Shown here: positions 22,661 through 33,103 of the stretch, piece after piece
How positions within the stretch are numbered: the stretch's first letter is position 1
How the letters are laid out: the number at the start of each line of letters is the position of its first letter
NCBI RefSeq assembly: GCF_000003605.2
Contig: NW_003117265.1
Span: 1 to 33,103, forward strand
Length of the DNA: 33,103 nt
Reading direction: 5' to 3'
Source: Saccoglossus kowalevskii
Taxonomy: Eukaryota > Hemichordata > Enteropneusta > Harrimaniidae
The notes under the pieces: generated by a model
Told to the model about the DNA's origin: nothing
Seen by the model: only the letters and a program-made list of their open reading frames with translations
Database searches by the model: none
Program-made: the position numbers and the translations under genes

Positions 22661-24160
22661 ACATGGATGGGTGTTACAATTATGGATTGACTGATGCATT
22701 GGTACAGAAAGCAAGTGTATATCAATGTTATGCAATGTATTTACGTAACATTTCCTAGTACATGTGTGGGGTGTTACAATAATGGATTGACCGATCCATT
22801 GGTACAGAAAGCAAGTGCAATATCAAGGTTATGCAATGTATTTACGTAACATTTGCTAGAACATGTGTGGGGTGTTACAATTATGGATTGACTGATACAT
22901 TGGTACAGAAAGCAAGTGTAATATCAATGTTATGCAATGTTTTTATGTGACATTTCCTAGTACATGTGTGCGGTGTTACAATTATGGATTGAGTGATGCA
23001 TTGGTACAGAAAGCAAGTGTAGTATTAATGTTATGCAATGTATTTACGTAACATTTCCTAATACATGTGTGGGGTGTTACAGTTATGGATTGTCTGATGC
23101 ATTGGTACATAAAGCAAGTGCAATATCAAGGTCATGCAATGTATTTACGTGACATTTCCTAGTACATGTGTGGGTGTTACATTTATGGATTGACTGATGC
23201 ATTGGTACAGAAAGCAAGTGTAATATCAATGTTATGCAATGTATTCACGTAACATTTCTTAGTACATGTGTGGGGTGTTACAATTATGGATTGACTGATG
23301 CATTGGTACAGAAAGCAAGTGTAATATCAATGTTATACAATGTATTTACGTAACATTTCCAAGTACATGTGTTAGGTGTTACAATTATGGATTGGCTGAT
23401 GCATTGGTACAGAAAGCAAGTGTAATATTAATGTTATGCAATGTATTTACGTAACATTTGCTAGTACATGTGTTGGGTGTTACAATTATGGATTGACAAA
23501 TGCATTGGTACAGAAAGCAAGTGTAATATCAATGTTATGCAATGTTTTTACGTGACATTTCCTAGTACATGTGTGCGGTGTTACAATTATGGATTGACTG
23601 ATGCATTGGTACAGAAAGCAAGTGTAGTATTAATGTTATGCAATGTATTTACGTAACATTTCCTAGTACATGTGTGGGGTGTTACAGTTATGGATTGTCT
23701 GATGCATTGGTACAGAAAGCAAGTGCAATATCAAGGTCATGCAATGTATTTACGTGACATTTCCTAGTACATGTGTGGGTGTTACAATTATGGATTGACT
23801 GATGCATTGGTACAGAAAGCAAGTGTATTATCAAGGTTATGCAATGTATTTACGTAACATTTCCTAGTACATGTGTGGGTGTTACAATTATGGATTGACT
23901 GATGCATTGGTACAGAAAGCAAGTGTAATATCAATGTTATACAATGTATTTACGTAACATTTCCAAGTACATGTGTAAGGTGTTACAATTATGGATTGGC
24001 TGATGCATTGGTATAGAAAGCATGTGTAATATTAATGTTATGAAATGTATTTACGTAACATTTGCTAGTACATGTGTGGGTGTTACAATTATGGATTGGC
24101 TGATGCATTGGTACTGAAAGCAAGTGTAATATTAATGTCATGCAATGTATTTACGTAACA
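22661..24160 (+). repeat. Block E copy 2 and lead-in to block C copy 3
   Basis: 22927-23300 repeats the E order of 1-375, with private 'ttttatgtgac' (CpG loss near 22944) and 'attgagtgatg'. From about 23520 the order follows 8640-9480, including 'gcatgtgtaatattaatg', 'tatgaaatg' and 'aatgtcatgc', with one more monomer than the 9-kb copy. A short open frame at 23468-23656 is satellite only. Confidence 0.78.
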
Positions 24161-25525
24161 TTTCCTAGTACATGTGTGGGGTGTTACAATTATGGATTGA
24201 CTGATGCATTGGTACAGAAAGTAAGTGCAATATCAAGGTTATGCAATGTATTTACGTAACATTTCCTAGTACATGTGTGGGTGTTACAATTATGGATTGA
24301 CTGATGCATTGGTACAGAAAGCAAGTGCAATATCACTGTCATGCAATGTATTTACGTAACATTTTCTAGTACATGTGTGCGGTGTTGCAATTATGGATCT
24401 ACTGATGCATTGGTACAGACAGCAAGTGCAATATTAATGTTATGCAATGTATTTTCGTGACATTTCCTAGTACATGTGTGGGGTGTTACAATTATAGATT
24501 GACTGATGCATTGGTACAGACAGCAAGTGCAATATTAATGTTATGCAATGTATTTACGTATCATTTCCTAGTACATGGATGGGTGTTACAATTATAGATT
24601 GACTGATGCATTGGTACAGAAAGCAAGTGTAATATCAATGTTATGCAATGTATTTACGTAGCATTCCCTAGTACATGTGTGGGGTGTTACAATTATAGAT
24701 TGGCTGATGCATTGGTACAGACAGCAAGTGCAATATTAATGTTATGCAATGTATTTACGTATCATTTCCTAGTACATGTATGGGTGTTAAAATTATGGAT
24801 TGACTGATGCATTGGTAGAGAAAGCAAATGTAATTATCAGTGTTATGCAATGTATTTACGTATCATTTCCTAGTACATGTGTGGGGTGTTACAATTATGG
24901 ATTGACTGATGCATAGGTACAGACAGCAAGTGCAATATTAATGTTATGCAATGTATTTACGTATCGTTTCCTAGTACATGTATGGGTGTTACAATTATGG
25001 ATTGACTGATGCATTGGTACAGAAAGCAAGTGTAATATCAGTGTTATGCAATGTATTTACGTATCATTTCCTAGTACATGTATGGGTGTTACAATTATGG
25101 ATTAACTGATGCATTGGTACAGACAGCAAGTGCAATATCACTGTTATGCAATGTATTCACGTGACATTTCCTAGTACATGTGTGGGTGTTAAAATTATGG
25201 ATTGACTGATGCATTGGTACAGAAAGCAAATGTAATATCAATGTTATGCATTGTATTTACGTAACATCTCCTAGTACATGTGTGCGGTGTTACAATTATG
25301 GATTGGCTGATGCATTGGTACAGAAAGCAAGTGTAATATAAATGTTATGCAATGTATTTACGTAACATTTCCTAGTACATGTGTGGGGTGTTACAATTAT
25401 GGATTGACTGATGCATTGGTACAGAAAACAAGTGCAATATCAATGTTATGCAATGTATTTACGTAACATTTGCTAGTACATGTGTGGGGTGTTACAATTA
25501 TGGATTGACTGATGCATTGGTACAG
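24161..25525 (+). repeat. Block C copy 3, mosaic of copies 1 and 2
   Basis: The left flank up to about 24140 carries variants private to the 9.3-9.5 kb copy, while from about 24390 it carries those private to the 5.4-6.0 kb copy ('ggatctactg', 'attttcgtgac', 'ggtagagaaagc', 'gcataggtacag'). To the right it is again co-linear with 10800-11290. It has an extra T in 'gtaattatcag' near 24831 and 'gtgttgcaatt' near 24383. Confidence 0.83.
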
Positions 25526-26640
25526 AAAGCAAATGTAATATCAATGTTATGCAATGTATTTACGTAACATTTCCTAATACATGTGCGGTTTAAAATTATG
25601 GATTGACTGATGCATTGGTACAGAAAGCAAGTACAATATTAATGTTATGCAATGTATTTACGTAACATTTGCTAGTACATGTGTGGGTGTTACAATTATG
25701 GATTGGCTGATGCATTGGTACTGAAAGCAAGTGTAATATTAATGTTATGCAATGTATTTACGTAACATTTCCTAGTACATGTGTGGTGTGTTACAATTAT
25801 GGATTGACTGATGCATTGGTACAGAAAGCAAGTGTAATATTAATGTTATGCAATGTATTTACGTAACATTTCCTAGTACATGTGTGGGGTGTTACAATTA
25901 TGGATTGACCGATTCATTGGTACAGAAAGCAAGTGCAAGGTATTAATGTTATGCAATGTATTGACGTAACATTTCCTAGTACATGTGTGAGGTGTTACAA
26001 GTATGGATTGGCTGATGCATTGGTACAGAAAGCAAGTGTAATATCAAGGTTATGCAATGTATTTACGTAACATTTCCTAGTATATGTGTGGGGTGTTACA
26101 ATTATGGATTGACTGATGGATTGGTACAGAAAGCAAGTGTAATATCAGTGTTATGCAATGTATTTACGTAACATTTCCTAGTACATGTGTGGGGTGTTAC
26201 AATTATGGATTGACTGATGCATTGGTACAGACAGCAAGTGTAATATCACTGTTATGCAATGTATTCACGTAACATTTCCTAGTACATGTGTGGTTGTTAC
26301 AATTATGGATTGACTGATGCATTGGTACAGAAAGCAAGTGTAATATCACTGTTATGCAATGTATTCACGTAACATTTCCTCGTACATGTGTGGGGTGTTA
26401 CAATTATGGATTGACTGATGCATTGGTACAGAAAGCAAGTGCAATATTAATGTTATGCAATGTATTTACGTAACATTTCCTAGTACATGTGTGGGGTGTT
26501 ACAATTATGGATTGACTGATGCATTCGTAGAGAAAGCAAGTGTAATATCACTGTTATGCAATGTATTCACGTAACATTTCCTCGTACATGTGTGGGGTGT
26601 TACAATTATGGATTGACTGATACATTGGTACAGAAAGCAA
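25526..26640 (+). repeat. D-like start, then mixed monomers
   Basis: 25526-25990 repeats the opening of block D (98-bp variant at 25583, 'gtgtggtgtg', 'gaccgattcattgg', 'gtgcaaggtatt', 'atgtattgacg'), but its 'gcaaggtattaatg' differs from 'gcaaggtatcaagg' in the others. It then switches to 'gtgaggtgttacaagtatgg' and to 'cacgtaacatttcctcg' monomers. About 11 monomers in all; no gene is seen. Confidence 0.76.
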
Positions 26641-27630
26641 GTGCAATATCAGTGTTATTCAATGTAATTACGTGACATTTCCTAGTACATGTGTGGGGTG
26701 TTACAATTATGGATTGACTGATGCATTGGTACAGAAAGCAAGTGTAATATCAAGGTTATGCAATGTATTTACGTAACATTTCCTAGTACATGTGTGGGTG
26801 TTACAATTATGGATTGACTGATGCATTGGTACAGAAAGCAAGTGTAATATCAATGTTATGCAATGTATTTACGTAACATTTCCTAGTACATGTGTGGGGT
26901 GTTACAATTATGAATTGACTGATGCATTGGTACAGAAAGCAAGTGTAATATCACTGTTATGCAATATATTCACGTAACATTTCCTCGTACATGTGTGGGG
27001 TGTTACTATTATGGATTGACTGATGCATTGGTACAGAAAGCAAGTGCAATATTAATGTTATGCAATGTATTTACGTAACATTTCCTAGTACATGTGTGAG
27101 GTGTTACAATTATGGATTGGCTGATGCATTGATACAGAAAGCAAGTGTAATATCAAGGTTATGCAATGTATTTACGTAACATTTCCTAGTACATGTGTGG
27201 GGTGTTACAATTATGGATTGACTGATGCATTGGTACAGACAGCAAGTGTAATATCACTGTTATGCAATGTATTCACGTAACATTTCCTAGTACACGTGTG
27301 GGTGTTACAATTATGGATTGACTGATGCATTGGTACAGAAAGCAAGTGTAATATCACTGTTATGCAATGTATTCACGTAACAGTTCCTCGTACATGTGTG
27401 GGGTGTTACAATTATGGATTGACTGATGCATTGGTACAGAAAGCAAGTGCAATATTAATGTTATGCAATGTATTTACGTAACATTTCCTAGTACATGTGT
27501 GAGGTGTTACAATTATGGATTGACTGATGCATTGGTACAGAAAGCAAGTGAATATCAGTGTTATTCAATGTATTTACGTGACATTTCCTAGTACATGTGT
27601 GGGGTGTTACAATTATGGATTGACTGATGC
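26641..27630 (+). repeat. Block A copy 3
   Basis: Matches 16380-17369 almost base for base, and 901-1800 with one substitution. It is followed 1007 bp later (ten monomers) by a fourth, slightly different copy: the 'ttatgaattg' marker is at 26911 and at 27918. Confidence 0.87.
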
Positions 27631-28789
27631 ATTCGTACAGAAAGCAAGTGTAATATCACTGTTATGCAATGTATTCACGTAACATTTCCTCGTACATGTG
27701 TGGGGTGTTACAATTATGGATTGACTGATGCATTGGTACAGAAAGCAAGTGTAATATCAAGGTTATGCAATGTATTTACGTAACATTTCCTAGTACATGT
27801 GTGGGTGTTACAATTATGGATTGACTGATGCATTGGTACAGAAAGCAAGTGTAATATCAATGTTATGCAATGTATTTACGTAACATTTCCTAGTACATGT
27901 GTGGGGTGTTACAATTATGAATTGACTGATGCATTGGTACAGAAAGCAAGTGTAATATCACTGTTATGCAATATATTCACGTAACATTTCCTCGTACATG
28001 TGTGGGGTGTTACAATTATGGATTGACTGATGCATTGGTACAGAAAGCAAGTGCAATATTAATGTTATGCAATGTATTTACGTAACATTTCCTAGTACAT
28101 GTGTGAGGTGTTACAATTATGGATTGGCTGATGCATTGATACAGAAAGCAAGTGTAATATCAAGGTTATGCAATGTATTTACGTAACATTTCCTAGTACA
28201 TGTGTGGGGTGTTACAATTATGGATTGACTGATGCATTGGTACAGACAGCAAGTGTAATATCACTGTTATGCAATGTATTCACGTAACATTTCCTAGTAC
28301 ATGTGTGGGTGTTACAATTATGGATTGACTGATGCATTGGTACAGAAAGCAAGTGTAATATCACTGTTATGCAATGTATTCACGTAACATTTCCTCGTAC
28401 ATGTGTGGGGTGTTACAATTATGGATTGACTGATGCATTGGTACAGAAAGCAAGTGCAATATTAATGTTATGCAATGTATTTACGTAACATTTCCTAGTA
28501 CATGTGTGAGGTGTTACAATTATGGATTGACTGATGCATTGGTACAGAAAGCAAGTGCAATATCAGTGTTATTCAATGTATTTACGTGACATTTCCTAGT
28601 ACATGTGTGGGGTGTTACAATTATGGATTGACTGATGCATTCGTACAGAAAGCAAGTGTAATATCACTGTTATGCAATGTATTCACGTAACATTTCCTCG
28701 TACATGTGTGGGGTGTTACAATTATGGATTGACTGATGCATTGGTACAGAAAGCAAGTGTAATATCAAGGTTATGCAATGTATTTACGT
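27631..28789 (+). repeat. Block A-like copy 4 and following monomers
   Basis: From about 27741 to 28560 it repeats the A order ('caaggtt', 'ttatgaattg', 'gcaatatattcacg', 'gcattgatacag', 'gtgaggtg'), but it has 'gttacaattatgg' where the other copies have 'gttactattatgg', 'acatgtgtgg' for 'acacgtgtgg', and 'acatttcctcg' for 'acagttcctcg'. It ends with 'gcattcgtacag' units like those near 27630. Confidence 0.8.
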
Positions 28790-31520
28790 AACATTTCCTA
28801 GTACATGTGTGGGTGTTACAATTATGGATTGACTGATGCATTGGTACTGAAAGCAAGTGTAATATTAATGTTATGCAATGTATTTACGTAACATTTCCTA
28901 GTACATGTGTGGCGTGTTACAATTATGGATTGACTGATGCATTGGTACAGAAAGCAAGTGTAATATCAAGGTTATGCAATGTATTTACGTAACATTTCCT
29001 AGTACATGTGCGGTTTAAAATTATGGATTGACTGATGCATTGGTACAGAAAGCAAGTACAATATTAATGTTATGCAATGTATTTACGTAACATTTGCTAG
29101 TACATGTGTGGGTGTTACAATTATGGATTGGCTGATGCATTGGTACTGAAAGCAAGTGTAATATTAATGTTATGCAATGTATTTACGTAACATTTCCTAG
29201 TACATGTGTGGTGTGTTACAATTATGGATTGACTGATGCATTGGTATAGAAAGCAAGTGTAATATTAATGTTATGCAATGTATTTACGTAACATTTCCTA
29301 GTACATGTGTGGGGTGTTACAATTATGGATTGACCGATTCATTGGTACAGAAAGCAAGTGCAAGGTATCAAGGTTATGCAATGTATTGACGTAACATTTC
29401 CTAGTACATGTGTGGGTGTTACAATTATGGATTGACTGATGCACTGGTACAGAAAACAAGTGTAATATTAATGTTATGCAATGTATTTACGTAAAATTTG
29501 CTAGTACATGTGTGGGTGTTACAATTATGGATTGGCTGATGCATTGGTACTGAAAGCAAGTGTAATATTAATTTTATGCAATGCATTTACGTAACATGTC
29601 CTAGTACATGTGTGGGGTGTTACAATTATGGATTGACTGATGCATTGGTACAGAAAGCAAGTGCAATATCTAGGTTATGCAATGTATTTACGTAACATTT
29701 CCTAGTACATGTGTGGGGTGTTACAATTATGGATTGACTGATGCATTGTTACAGAAAGCAAATGTAATATCAATGTTATGCAATGTATTTACGTAACATT
29801 TCCTAATACATGTGCGGTTTAAAATTATGGATTGACTGATGCATTGGTACAGAAAGCAAGTGTAATATCATTGTTATGCAATGTATTTAAGTATCATGTC
29901 CTAGTACATATATGGGTGTTACAATTATGGATTGACTGATGCATTGGTACAGAAAGCAAGTACAATATTAATGTTATGCAATGTATTTACGTAACATTTG
30001 CTAGTACATGTGTGGGTGTTACAATTATGGATTGGCTGATGCATTGGTACTGAAAGCAAGTGTAATATTAATGTTATGCAATGTATTTACGTAACATTTC
30101 CTAGTACATGTGTGGCGTGTTACAATTATGGATTGACTGATGCATTGGTACAGAAAGCAAGTGTAATATCAAGGTTATGCAATGTATTTACGTAACATTT
30201 CCTAGTACATGTGCGGTTTAAAATTATGGATTGACTGATGCATTGGTACAGAAAGCAAGTACAATATTAATGTTATGCAATGTATTTACGTAACATTTGC
30301 TAGTACATGTGTGGGTGTTACAATTATGGATTGGCTGATGCATTGGTACTGAAAGCAAGTGTAATATTAATGTTATGCAATGTATTTACGTAACATTTCC
30401 TAGTACATGTGTGGTGTGTTACAATTATGGATTGACTGATGCATTGGTATAGAAAGCAAGTGTAATATTAATGTTATGCAATGTATTTACGTAACATTTC
30501 CTAGTACATGTGTGGGGTGTTACAATTATGGATTGACCGATTCATTGGTACAGAAAGCAAGTGCAAGGTATCAAGGTTATGCAATGTATTGACGTAACAT
30601 TTCCTAGTACATGTGTGGGTGTTACAATTATGGATTGACTGATGCACTGGTACAGAAAACAAGTGTAATATTAATGTTATGCAATGTATTTACGTAAAAT
30701 TTGCTAGTACATGTGTGGGTGTTACAATTATGGATTGGCTGATGCATTGGTACTGAAAGCAAGTGTAATATTAATTTTATGCAATGCATTTACGTAACAT
30801 GTCCTAGTACATGTGTGGGGTGTTACAATTATGGATTGACTGATGCATTGGTACAGAAAGCAAGTGCAATATCTAGGTTATGCAATGTATTTACGTAACA
30901 TTTCCTAGTACATGTGTGGGGTGTTACAATTATGGATTGACTGATGCATTGGTACAGAAAGCAAATGTAATATCAAGGTTATGCAATGTATTTACGTAAC
31001 ATTTCCTAGTACATGTGCGGTTTAAAATTATGGATTGACTGATGCATTGGTACAGAAAGCAAGTACAATATTAATGTTATGCAATGTATTTACGTAACAT
31101 TTGCTAGTACATGTGTGGGTGTTACAATTATGGATTGGCTGATGCATTGGTACTGAAAGCAAGTGTAATATTAATGTTATGCAATGTATTTACGTAACAT
31201 TTCCTAGTACATGTGTGGTGTGTTACAATTATGGATTGACTGATGCATTGGTACAGAAAGCAAGTGTAATATTAATGTTATGCAATGTATTTACGTAACA
31301 TTTCCTAGTACATGTGTGGGGTGTTACAATTATGGATTGACCGATCCATTGGTACAGAAAGCAAGTGCAAGGTATCAAGGTTATGCAATGTATTGACGTA
31401 ACATTTCCTAGTACATGTGTGGGTGTTACAATTATGGATTGACTGATGCACTGGTACAGAAAACAAGTGTAATATTAATGTTATGCAATGTATTTACGTA
31501 AAATTTGCTAGTACATGTGT
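28790..31520 (+). repeat. Block D tandem higher-order repeat, steps 1203 and 804 bp
   Basis: The 98-bp 'gtgcggtttaaaattatgg' variant occurs at 29008, 29812, 30211 and 31015. Steps are 804, 399 and 804 bp; 29008 to 30211 is 1203 bp, the same step as between 11706 and 12909. The sequence 28790-29992 is repeated from 29993, with near-identical order of all D markers. The third start at 31015 follows an 804-bp unit, so the cycle was cut short there, and it leaves D order near 31520 for B-like units. This is the best-ordered higher-order repeat of the window. Confidence 0.86.
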
Positions 31521-32179
31521 GGGGTGTTACAATTATGGATTGACTGATGCAATGGTACAGAAAGCCAGTGCAATATAAAGGTTATGCAATGTATTTACGT
31601 AACATTTCCTAGTACATGTGTGGGTGTTACAATTATGGATTGACTGATGCATTGGTACAGAAAGCAAGTGCAATATCACTGTTATGCAATGTATTTACGT
31701 AACATTTTCTAGTACATGTGTGCGGTGTTACAATTATGGATTTACTGATGCATTTGTACAGACAGCAAGTGCAATATTAATGTTATGCAATGTATTTACG
31801 TAGCATTCCCTAGTACATGTGTGGGGTGTTACAATTATGGATTGACTGATGCATTGGTACAGACAGCAAGTGCAATATTAATGTTATGCAATGTATTTAC
31901 GTAACGTTTGCTAGTACATGTGTGGGTGTTACAATTATGGATTGACTGATGCATTGGTACAGAAAGCAAGTATATTATCAAGGTTATGCAATGTATTTAC
32001 GTAACATTTCCTAGTACATGTGTGGGTGTTACAATTATGGATTGACTGATGCATTGGTACAGAAAGCAAGTGTAATATCAATGTTATGCAATGTATTTAC
32101 GTAACATTTCCTAATACATGTGTGGGGTGTTACAATAATGGATTGACTGATGCATTGGTACAGAAAGCAAGTGCACTAT
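31521..32179 (+). repeat. B/C transition units, copy of 7795-8400
   Basis: Contains 'gcaatggtacagaaagccagtg', 'ttttctag', 'tttactgatg', 'acagacagc' with 'cgtagcattccc', 'taacgtttgctag' and a 'tattatcaagg' unit, in the same order as 7795-8400. 'gcatttgtacag' near 31750 and 'gtatattatc' near 31970 are private. Confidence 0.78.
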
Positions 32180-33094
32180 CAAGGTTATGCAATGTATTTA
32201 CGTAACATTTCCTAGTACATGTGTGGGTGTTACAATTATGGATTGACTGATGCATTGGTACAGAAAGCAAGTGCAATATCACTGTCATGCAATGTATTTA
32301 CGTAACATTTTCTAGTACATGTGTGCGGTGTTACAATTATGGATTTACTGATGCATTGGTACAGACAGCAAGTGCAATATTAATGTTATGCAATGTATTT
32401 ACGTGACATTTCCTAGTACATGTGTGGGGTGTTACAATTATAGATTGACTGATGCATTGGTACAGACAGCAAGTGCAATATTAATGTTATGCAATGTATT
32501 TACGTATCATTTCCTAGTACATGGATGGGTGTTACAATTATAGATTGACTGATGCATTGGTACAGAAAGCAAGTGTAATATCAATGTTATGCAATGTATT
32601 TACGTAGCATTCCCTAGTACATGTGTGGGGTGTTACAATTATAGATTGGCTGATGCATTGGTACAGACAGCAAGTGCAATATTAATGTTATGCAATGTAT
32701 TTACGTATCATTTCCTAGTACATGTATGGGTGTTAAAATTATGGATTGACTGATGCATTGGTACAGACAGCAAGTGCAATATTAATGTTATGCAATGTAT
32801 TTACGTATCGTTTCCTAGTACATGTATGGGTGTTAAAATTATGGATTGACTGATGCATTGGTACAGAAAGCAAGTGTAATATCAGTGTTATGCAATGTAT
32901 TTACGTATCATTTCCTAGTACATGTATGGGTGTTACAATTATGGATTAACTGATGCATTGGTACAGACAGCAAGTGCAATATCACTGTTATGCAATGTAT
33001 TCACGTGACATTTCCTAGTACATGTGTGGGTGTTAAAATTATGGATTGACTGATGCATTGGTACAGAAAGCAAGTGTAATATCAGTGTTATGCA
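32180..33094 (+). repeat. Block C copy 4 (partial)
   Basis: Matches 9560-10530 in order ('atcactgtcatgc', 'ggatttactg', 'ttatagattg' units, 'catggatggg', 'cgtagcattccc', 'cgtatcgtttcc', 'gattaactg', 'cacgtgac'), but lacks about two monomers near 32740 relative to copy 2. It stops before the 'gcattgtatttacg' unit of the other copies. Confidence 0.8.
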
Positions 33095-33103
33095 TGATGA
33101 ACT
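33095..33103 (+). other. Nine terminal bases that leave the repeat pattern
   Basis: After 'cagtgttatgca' the monomer should continue 'atgtattta', but the window ends 'tgatgaact', with only one of nine positions matching in register. This could be the edge of the array, the start of an insertion or a sequence-end error. Too short to say more. Confidence 0.4.

Larger units (their letters stand above)
1..33103 (+). repeat. Satellite DNA array, 101-bp monomer, ~329 copies
   Basis: The complete window is a head-to-tail tandem array of one monomer family. Consecutive copies of the landmark 'tgcaatgtatttacg' fall 100 or 101 bp apart from start to end, and I saw no inverted copy and no unrelated insertion. 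A consensus unit is about 35% G+C. Nearly all variation is point substitution; the main length change is a run of three versus four G. Rare one-base indels occur, for example an extra A near 792 and 19793, a lost base near 17289 and 27549, and an extra T near 24831. Such a long array of diverged units with nested larger repeats is typical of eukaryotic heterochromatic satellites. I do not recognise the family or the host. No gene, RNA gene or mobile element is visible on either strand. Confidence 0.97.

Noticed and set aside
1-33103. CRISPR-like regular repeat spacing
   Set aside because: The full 100-101 bp unit is repeated with no unique spacers, units vary by substitution throughout, and no cas gene is present.
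1-33103. Bacterial promoters, ribosome binding sites or terminators
   Set aside because: AT-rich hexamers resembling -10 boxes occur in every monomer by composition, but there is no gene to serve and the array is of eukaryotic satellite type.

Overview
The whole window is one uninterrupted tandem array of a short, AT-rich satellite (consensus about 35% G+C). The monomer is 101 bp, with a 100-bp form that lacks one G of a G-run. At about 100.5 bp per unit the window holds roughly 329 copies, all head-to-tail and all in the same orientation. I found no protein-coding gene, RNA gene, transposon, CRISPR array or unique flanking DNA. An array this long, with mutually diverged monomers and nested larger repeats, is typical of eukaryotic heterochromatin (pericentromeric, subtelomeric or interstitial). 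Nothing in the sequence identifies the taxon, and I do not recognise the monomer as a named satellite family.

Layout: monomers differ by a limited set of recurring variants, and runs of variants recur in the same order at distant places, so the array is built of shuffled multi-monomer blocks. Block A (about 1.0 kb) lies at 798-1800, 16277-17369 and 26641-27630, with a related copy at 27741-28560. Block B (about 1.18 kb) lies at 3232-4409 and 20119-21297, with a shorter copy at 7452-8029. Block C (1.3 kb or more) lies at 5160-6520, 9480-10800, 24161-25525 and 32180-33060. Block D lies at 10890-12008 and at 28790-31520, with a partial copy at 12845-13693. Block E lies at 1-375 and 22927-23300. 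Block F lies at 6530-7160 and 22120-22660. Within the D blocks there is a clear local higher-order period of 1203 bp (12 monomers), subdivided 804 + 399 bp and marked by a 98-bp monomer variant. Shorter tandem steps of about 302, 907 and 1007 bp occur elsewhere. These patterns fit unequal exchange and gene conversion.

The main oddities are: one strongly diverged half-monomer at 3167-3231, the only non-standard sequence inside the array; a perfect 8-bp palindrome (TTACGTAA) in most monomers that matches the PAR-bZIP/NFIL3-type recognition sequence, beside a C/EBP-like TTATGCAAT; a single consensus CpG inside that palindrome that is kept in nearly every copy; a mosaic C block at 24.2 kb that carries private variants of two other C blocks on either side of a switch point; and nine bases at the extreme 3' end that leave the repeat pattern. 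With no genes present there is no pathway to describe. The biology here is that of satellite evolution and possible chromatin or DNA-binding-protein roles.
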